Part shown: in pieces, positions 60,229 to 64,000 of the stretch | How the letters are laid out: every line of letters starts with the position of its first letter | How positions within the stretch are numbered: position 1 is the first letter of the stretch | DNA from: JAWWOW01 sp033851265 | GTDB lineage: Bacteria; Actinomycetota; Actinomycetes; JAWWOW01 | NCBI GenBank assembly: GCA_033851265.1 | Contig: JAWWOW010000005.1 | Location: 360,665-424,664 of the forward strand | Direction of reading: 5' to 3' | DNA: 64,000 nt | Translations under genes and position numbers: made by a program | The notes under the pieces: generated by a model | Databases searched by the model: none | Told to the model about the DNA's origin: nothing | The model's input: only the letters and a program-made list of their open reading frames with translations

Positions 60229-60408
60229 CTACCGATATCTGTGCCGGTCAAGCACAAAATTGGTGATGACGAGGCCAATGATGACTACGGCGAAGGCTGG
60301 GATGACGGGACGGACCAGCTGCCAAATCCAATGCACTGCGAGTGCAACGATGAGAAGCGCGACGGCAGTTTCGACTAGCCGTTCTAGCCACGGCCGCTGC
60401 CCAATCAT
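60229..60408 (-). CDS. Small two-helix membrane protein
   Basis: A 59-residue protein: MIGQRPWLERL opening, one hydrophobic helix at about 13-30, a short proline turn, a second helix at about 34-52, and a basic end DRHRYR. It is too small for family recognition. ATG 60408 has no clear ribosome site, so it is probably translated from the upstream small genes. Such proteins could anchor the coupling ATPase, which is inference. Confidence 0.55.
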   Translation of the reverse strand: MIGQRPWLERLVETAVALLIVALAVHWIWQLVRPVIPAFAVVIIGLVITNFVLDRHRYR

Positions 60409-60445
60409 GGTTAGCGACTAGCCATCGCTGCCTGGTCGGTGGCGG

Positions 60446-60643
60446 TCACCCGGAACGACGCCGGGTTTCATCGCACAGCTGCTCAAAGGCTGCCCTGGTG
60501 AGCCGTTGCAGACGCCATTCGAACGCTCGCAGCTCGGCATCAATCTCGGCCTGGCGTACTTCGGCTTGCCGAGTCACCGCGACCAGGCGAAAGGTCAGAG
60601 CCAGAGCAGCGGTGAGGGTCAACAGCAAGATCCCGGTCAGCAT
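60446..60643 (-). CDS. Small signal-anchored coiled-coil protein
   Basis: A 65-residue protein with one membrane helix (about 3-24, LTGILLLTLTAALALTF) followed by an amphipathic helix rich in Arg/Glu (RQAEVRQAEIDAELRAFEWR, about 31-50). ATG 60643 overlaps the preceding gene's end by 7 bp. No family recognised; conserved small proteins of this type occur in actinobacterial elements. Confidence 0.65.
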   Translation of the reverse strand: MLTGILLLTLTAALALTFRLVAVTRQAEVRQAEIDAELRAFEWRLQRLTRAAFEQLCDETRRRSG

Positions 60644-60972
60644 GTCCGGTTCACCTTGTTGACAGTCGAGGCGACCAGATCCGCTAGTGCCAACGCGGTC
60701 ATGTCCCCAACGGCCTGCAGCCGGCTGGCTGCTAACGGAACCATCTGTGCAAGCTGCTGTTCGAGCTGTGTCAGCAGTGCCACGTCGTACAGGGCACGTC
60801 GCCCGACGTAGGTCACGGCGTCGACCTTGGTGGCTTCGATCTCTGCGCGGGCTTCTACCGCAGCAATGCAGAGTTCGGTTTGGTCGCTCAACTGAGCGAG
60901 TTCTCGGCTGCGCCGGCGGTTGCGGAAGGCCGCTGGCGTTCCATCCTGGTAACGGATGAGTGCATCGGACAT
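60637..60972 (-). CDS. Hypothetical helical protein of actinobacterial mobile elements
   Basis: A 111-residue soluble, mostly helical protein: a basic start (ALIRYQDGTPAAFRNRRRSR), then VDAVTYVGRRALYDVALLTQ near 57-76 and a LEQQLAQMVPLAASRLQAVG stretch. I recall similar proteins next to TraG-like genes in Streptomyces elements but cannot name a function. ATG 60972 lies behind GGAGG. It is the upstream gene of a three-gene set (60972-60229) that ends before the operators. Confidence 0.7.
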   Translation of the reverse strand: MSDALIRYQDGTPAAFRNRRRSRELAQLSDQTELCIAAVEARAEIEATKVDAVTYVGRRALYDVALLTQLEQQLAQMVPLAASRLQAVGDMTALALADLVASTVNKVNRTC

Positions 60973-61381
60973 GGCACCTCCAATAAAGGGACTTGGGTTC
61001 ATTCGAAGTAGAAGCAGGCATGAGGCATGCGGCCATCCGGTGGAACTATCCGCTCACAGCAGAGGCAGAGACGGCGCCTGGCCGATGTCGGGGAAGTGTC
61101 CTGGGCGTGCCCGTTGAACGCGGCATCCGCTCGATTTCGAACGATCAATGGCAGGTGTCGTTCAGCCGGCTGACACGCCATGCCAGCGTCCGACATCGTC
61201 GTGGCGTGGCTGGTGGCACCAAGCGCGACGTACTTGCTGCTTCGGCCAGCCTTCCCTTCGCGTGCCATGTGTGTGATGAAACGTGCTATGGATCTGTCCT
61301 GGCTAGGTGCGAATTTGGGGAACCATGAATCGCCCCTAACTTCGGCCGAATAGGCAGAGAGACGACGCCTACGCTCATGGC
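60973..61381. other. 409-bp gap, no firm gene
   Basis: It separates the minus-strand small genes from the plus-strand gene at 61382 and should hold divergent promoters. A minus-strand frame 60999-61388 (129 codons) ends RRRLCLCCERIVPPDG and has two close cysteines, but its start is poor and composition is not gene-like; I leave it out. TACGCT (61370-61375) is a good -10 for the gene at 61382. Nothing else is recognisable. Confidence 0.5.
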
Positions 61382-62692
61382 ATGGCAAGCCTTGAAGGAG
61401 CGGACTTCAGTTCACTATGTCAAGTGCTCAACCAGGTACAGCGCAAACTGGACGCTCTAAGCCCTGGGTACTTGGCGGATAAGTCCGAGCTGCTTGAACA
61501 TCCGGCCATCGTAGGGCGTTGCGTGGCGGAAGCCACAACGTCAGACCGAGCGCGCGTGGCCGAACGCCTGCTTCGTGAGGCGATATCGGCCATCCCGAAC
61601 GTGCAAGATAGGGCTGTCGCCGAAGCCATGTTCGCTGCTAGGCCGGAGTATCACGGCTTGGTCACGGTCGCAGCGCGCCGAGACAAGTTGAACGAGTTGA
61701 TGCCAGGCGTTGGTAACGACTACTACAAAGACCACCGTGTTCGTGTTCTGAAGTTAGTGGCGAGCCTGCTGATGCAGGAACCCGGGCCGGAACCGCCGGT
61801 GCCACCGGATGTTGATCCCATCTTTGAGCTGGCCGCTCCGCTGGCTCATTGCGTTGCGAGCCTGAGTGCCACCCTCGACGTAGTGTCTGCGAAACGAAAG
61901 CTCAACGTCGATGACCTTGATGATCAATTGCTCAGCATGATGCGTGGCGCGTTCGACGCGAAGGTCTTTTGGCCATCGCTGTACGACATCGCGCGTCTGA
62001 TCGGTCTGAGGGTGCACTTTCGGCACGCGCTGTCCGATGTAGCTGATCGACCCAGCCCGGTGCTCGCGAACGTGGCTGAGACCTTGGATGCCTGGGAGCT
62101 GCCGTTCAGAGGGCAGGAAGAGGATTGGCTGACCTACCTGCACAGCATCCTGGTTGTGCGTGACCTCGACTTGTTTAAGAACAAGCTGCTGGCCCGATCT
62201 AACGGTCTCCTTATCGTGGAAACTTGGAACGAGTACCTGGGTCGTGTAACCAGCGGAGCAGACTGCGCTCATCCGGATCGTCTGGTGTTCTGCCGACTCA
62301 TCGAGGATTTGGCTCAGCTGTCTGCCTCACCGAAGGAATGTCAGGAAGCGTATGAGCGGATGCTGGAATCTGCATGGGCGGGTTTCTTGGGGCCGTTGGG
62401 CTATATGTGGGTGCAGTATTACAGGTTGCCGTTCGAGACTCTTGCGGCGCGACTTCACCGCCTAATGAAGGGTCTACCGGGGTATCCGTACGCCACGAAG
62501 CATTGGTGGTTGGACCAGATGTCTTCGGCAGAGAGCGCGGTTCGGCGTTTGGCCCATCCGGGGAAGTTCGAGGACGCTGAAGTTGCCGCGTACATGCGCG
62601 CTACGGTTTGGCGGCTTCCCAGCCAGCACTTGGAATTTCTGAGTCAGCCACTTCGGCCAGAACGAGCACTGCAAGTTCAACGCCAGCCGTGA
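61382..62692 (+). CDS. Hypothetical protein, possible element cargo
   Basis: A 436-residue soluble, mainly helical protein with no signal, membrane segment or known catalytic motif. Residues about 60-120 (LREAISAIPNVQDRAVAEAM, then a YYKDHRVRVLKLVASLL helix) recall the helical N-terminal module found in many actinobacterial effector or regulatory proteins with different C-termini; this is an impression only. The C-terminal 300 residues are unknown and Trp/Tyr/Leu-rich. ATG 61382 is 6 nt after TACGCT, a leaderless arrangement unlike the element operon. Its 3' end overlaps the convergent gene by 92 bp. Confidence 0.65.
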   Translation: MASLEGADFSSLCQVLNQVQRKLDALSPGYLADKSELLEHPAIVGRCVAEATTSDRARVAERLLREAISAIPNVQDRAVAEAMFAARPEYHGLVTVAARRDKLNELMPGVGNDYYKDHRVRVLKLVASLLMQEPGPEPPVPPDVDPIFELAAPLAHCVASLSATLDVVSAKRKLNVDDLDDQLLSMMRGAFDAKVFWPSLYDIARLIGLRVHFRHALSDVADRPSPVLANVAETLDAWELPFRGQEEDWLTYLHSILVVRDLDLFKNKLLARSNGLLIVETWNEYLGRVTSGADCAHPDRLVFCRLIEDLAQLSASPKECQEAYERMLESAWAGFLGPLGYMWVQYYRLPFETLAARLHRLMKGLPGYPYATKHWWLDQMSSAESAVRRLAHPGKFEDAEVAAYMRATVWRLPSQHLEFLSQPLRPERALQVQRQP

Positions 62693-62948
62693 GGGACGAC
62701 ATGTTTGCACCGTTGTGCTTCAGGTGCGTGACTCCTTCGGCTTCGTTCGAAGCAACTCTCATCACGATGCAGCCAAAGGCTTCGTACTCGTCGTAAGCGA
62801 TGGCATTCAACCGTTCATTTGCAAGGGCACTATGCGGATAGTTCTCAAGCACGCCACGCCGAACCAAACGGGCATACGCATCAACAACCTGCTCGGGCCT
62901 TATGGCCCGCAGTGCCTTTGCCAGATCTGACTCAGTCTTGTCTTGCAT
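62601..62948 (-). CDS. Hypothetical protein convergent with 61382-62692
   Basis: A 115-residue soluble acidic protein: a helical opening (MQDKTESDLAKALRAIRPEQ), a middle with ERLNAIAYDEYEAFGCIVM near 44, and an Ala/Val-rich last third. No family recognised. ATG 62948 is close behind a perfect TATAAT -10 on the minus strand (62963-62968), which is rare in this genome. The long tail overlap with the convergent gene suggests antisense interference or that one of the two ends is mis-set. Confidence 0.55.
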   Translation of the reverse strand: MQDKTESDLAKALRAIRPEQVVDAYARLVRRGVLENYPHSALANERLNAIAYDEYEAFGCIVMRVASNEAEGVTHLKHNGANMSSLTAGVELAVLVLAEVADSEIPSAGWEAAKP

Positions 62949-62962
62949 ACTTTCCAAGATCA

Positions 62963-62968
62963 ATTATA
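62963..62968 (-). promoter_or_regulatory. Consensus TATAAT -10 element
   Basis: A perfect TATAAT on the minus strand, 14 bp before ATG 62948, within an AT-rich island. The -35 is not clear at 17 bp. Confidence 0.45.
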
Positions 62969-63106
62969 CGCCGGTAGGTCAACCAATAACCGCACAGAAG
63001 AACCAGCTAATCGAGCGCTCCCACTCCTAGGTGTAAGCCGCCGAGTGCAATTCCACATTTAACTGCGTCAGGCAGACGGTTCGCACCCTGCGGCACAATG
63101 GCACGG

Positions 63107-63946
63107 TTAGCAGTTCGCAGTCACAACCCGCGGCAGACAGCCACCGCTGGTGCCCACGAGCAGGGGGACGGCGTAGCGGCGGATGTTCTTGAAGTTTTGG
63201 CTGTCGATGACCCCGTCGGTCGTGGTGATCGTCCAACTGTCGGCCGGGTTGGTTGTGAAGTCCCCTTGGAATGTCAGAATGACGTTGACGAGACCCTGCC
63301 GGTTGCCGTTTGGAAAGTTCGGCGAGAAGTAGTTCGGCACGACGATGAAGCCGTCGACGGATGCGGATGTATCGGGCGCGAGTGGCTGCTTGGGGACAAA
63401 CCCGACTTGGTTGTCGCTGCGGTAGAAGTCGAGTGAGATGCACTTGGGTTGGCCGTAGCCAACCTCGGCGTGGTCACCAGGGCCAGTGACGAATTCGTTG
63501 CCCGGGTATTGCTGAACGAAGCGAAACGTCGGAGAGGCCGAGAATCCGGTTGTTGTGTTCTTGACAGTCATGGTGAAGGCGATGACGGCGTCTGTTTGGC
63601 TGTTCACGCTGCAAGCGCTGCCAAGGCGCATCGACCCATTCATCAGGCCGGCAGATGCCGGCCGAATGTCTCCGTAGCGGAACATGCCGACAGCGGTGTA
63701 CCCGTTCTCGTCTCTCAGCCCCAGCGTCACTGTCGCGCTCCTGCCACCAAACGGGTCCGTGGAGGGGTCGACCGACGGGGTGGGTATCACCACGGCCAAG
63801 CTTTCCGGTGGCGGTACTTCGAGCCCTTCGCCAGGCTGTCCGCCGCTACCCCCGCAACTCATCAGTCCAACAGCAAGTAGCACTGCGCCGAGGGTGAGGC
63901 TGCCGCGTTGGTGTGTTCGCGGTGACTGTCGGTGGTGATTCCCCAT
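63107..63946 (-). CDS. Secreted lipoprotein of unknown function
   Basis: A 279-residue protein with a signal peptide and lipobox LMSC (acylated C31, followed by GGSGG), then a Pro/Ser-rich linker (about 40-65) and a beta-rich domain (about 70-279) with NTTTGFSASPTFRFVQQYPG and DSWTITTTDG. Cysteines near the ends (CSVN, PKCIS, GGCL and the final NC) could pair. It resembles a ligand- or surface-associated fold; no family named. ATG 63946 is used; TTG 63967 is in frame. Whether it is part of the element is unknown. Confidence 0.75.
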   Translation of the reverse strand: MGNHHRQSPRTHQRGSLTLGAVLLAVGLMSCGGSGGQPGEGLEVPPPESLAVVIPTPSVDPSTDPFGGRSATVTLGLRDENGYTAVGMFRYGDIRPASAGLMNGSMRLGSACSVNSQTDAVIAFTMTVKNTTTGFSASPTFRFVQQYPGNEFVTGPGDHAEVGYGQPKCISLDFYRSDNQVGFVPKQPLAPDTSASVDGFIVVPNYFSPNFPNGNRQGLVNVILTFQGDFTTNPADSWTITTTDGVIDSQNFKNIRRYAVPLLVGTSGGCLPRVVTANC

Positions 63947-63973
63947 GTGTCCGCCGCCCTTCCCCAAATGGCC

Positions 63974-63996
63974 GGGGGGGGGGGGGGGGGGGGGGG
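63974..63996. repeat. G23 homopolymer at the window end
   Basis: A run of 23 G lies 28 bp upstream of the lipoprotein start, four bases from the window end. Homopolymers of this length at sequence ends are typical of two-colour sequencing poly-G artefacts. A real phase-variable tract in the lipoprotein promoter is the alternative. Confidence 0.6.
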
Positions 63997-64000
63997 CGAG

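Larger units (their letters stand above)
53227..60972. mobile_element. Integrated mobilizable/conjugative element at tRNA-Ala
   Basis: The left end abuts the 3' end of tRNA-Ala. The minus-strand genes are: large serine recombinase, ImmA/IrrE, XRE repressor, ArdA, replication-relaxation protein, VirD4/TraG-like ATPase and four small proteins. Gene content is that of an actinobacterial integrative mobilizable element. No VirB4, other pore protein, replication initiator or NUDIX marker is seen, so it may depend on a helper or continue beyond the window. I looked for a second copy of the tRNA 3' end (GTCCCCTCAGCTCCACCA) as attR and found none up to 64000, so the right end is unknown and 60972 is only the last clear element gene. 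Confidence 0.8.

Noticed and set aside
60169..60378. Plus-strand acidic 69-codon frame
   Set aside because: It is opposite a better small membrane-protein gene and begins inside the transfer promoter.
60999..61388. Minus-strand frame of 129 codons with CLCCE motif
   Set aside because: The start is poor, composition is not gene-like, and it overlaps the promoter and start of the gene at 61382.
62964..64000. Right attachment site of the element
   Set aside because: No second copy of the tRNA-Ala 3' end was found up to the window end.

Overview
The window comes from a high-GC Gram-positive bacterium of the class Actinomycetia. The evidence is the GC-rich third codon positions, many GTG starts, many leaderless genes, and a gene order shared with mycobacteria and Streptomyces: HNH nuclease, CtaJ-like protein, DUF5130, pepN, rpiB, tig, clpP1, clpP2, clpX, then valS-folC-DUF4233-ndk, mreBCD-mrdA-rodA, rne-rplU-rpmA-obgE-proB-proA, and nadD-LCP-rsfS-phosphatase-tRNA-Ala. 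There is no rRNA gene, so I cannot place it below class.

Layout. 1-16 kb: peptidase, HNH, methyltransferase, amidase, 4-alpha-glucanotransferase, a small cytochrome-oxidase-associated membrane protein, aminopeptidase N, aldehyde dehydrogenase, ribose-5-phosphate isomerase B, a PP2C phosphatase, and a large membrane protein broken by a one-base frameshift. 16.8-27 kb: tRNA-Gly and tRNA-Pro, trigger factor, the ClpP1P2-ClpX protease behind a ClgR-type operator, a GAF protein, ValS, FolC, DUF4233 and Ndk. 27-33 kb: the rod-shape and elongasome cluster, bracketed by two inverted copies of a hairpin repeat. 33-44 kb: radical SAM/DUF2344/RNase E, ribosomal proteins L21 and L27, Obg, and proline synthesis. 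44-53 kb: small membrane and signalling proteins, pirin, a MoxR/vWA pair, NadD, an LCP-like protein, RsfS, a histidine phosphatase and tRNA-Ala.

From the 3' end of tRNA-Ala (53.2 kb) to at least 61 kb lies an integrated mobile element, with nearly all genes on the minus strand. It carries a large serine recombinase, an ImmA/IrrE peptidase, an XRE repressor, ArdA antirestriction, a replication-relaxation protein, a VirD4/TraG-like coupling ATPase and four small proteins. Three copies of one 16-bp palindrome sit in its two control regions; one fills the spacer of a near-consensus promoter and another lies just beyond the -10, which points to a compact repressor circuit. The recombinase frame has no stop at the element end. 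It runs antisense through tRNA-Ala into host genes, so its C-terminus is probably exchanged on integration and excision. The right end of the element is not visible. Two unknown genes and a lipoprotein gene fill 61.4-63.9 kb, and the window ends in a G23 tract that may be an assembly artefact.

Element genes mostly start behind strong Shine-Dalgarno sequences (often AAAGGAGG). At least eight host-side genes instead start 6-8 nt after a TANNNT -10 box, as expected of leaderless transcripts.
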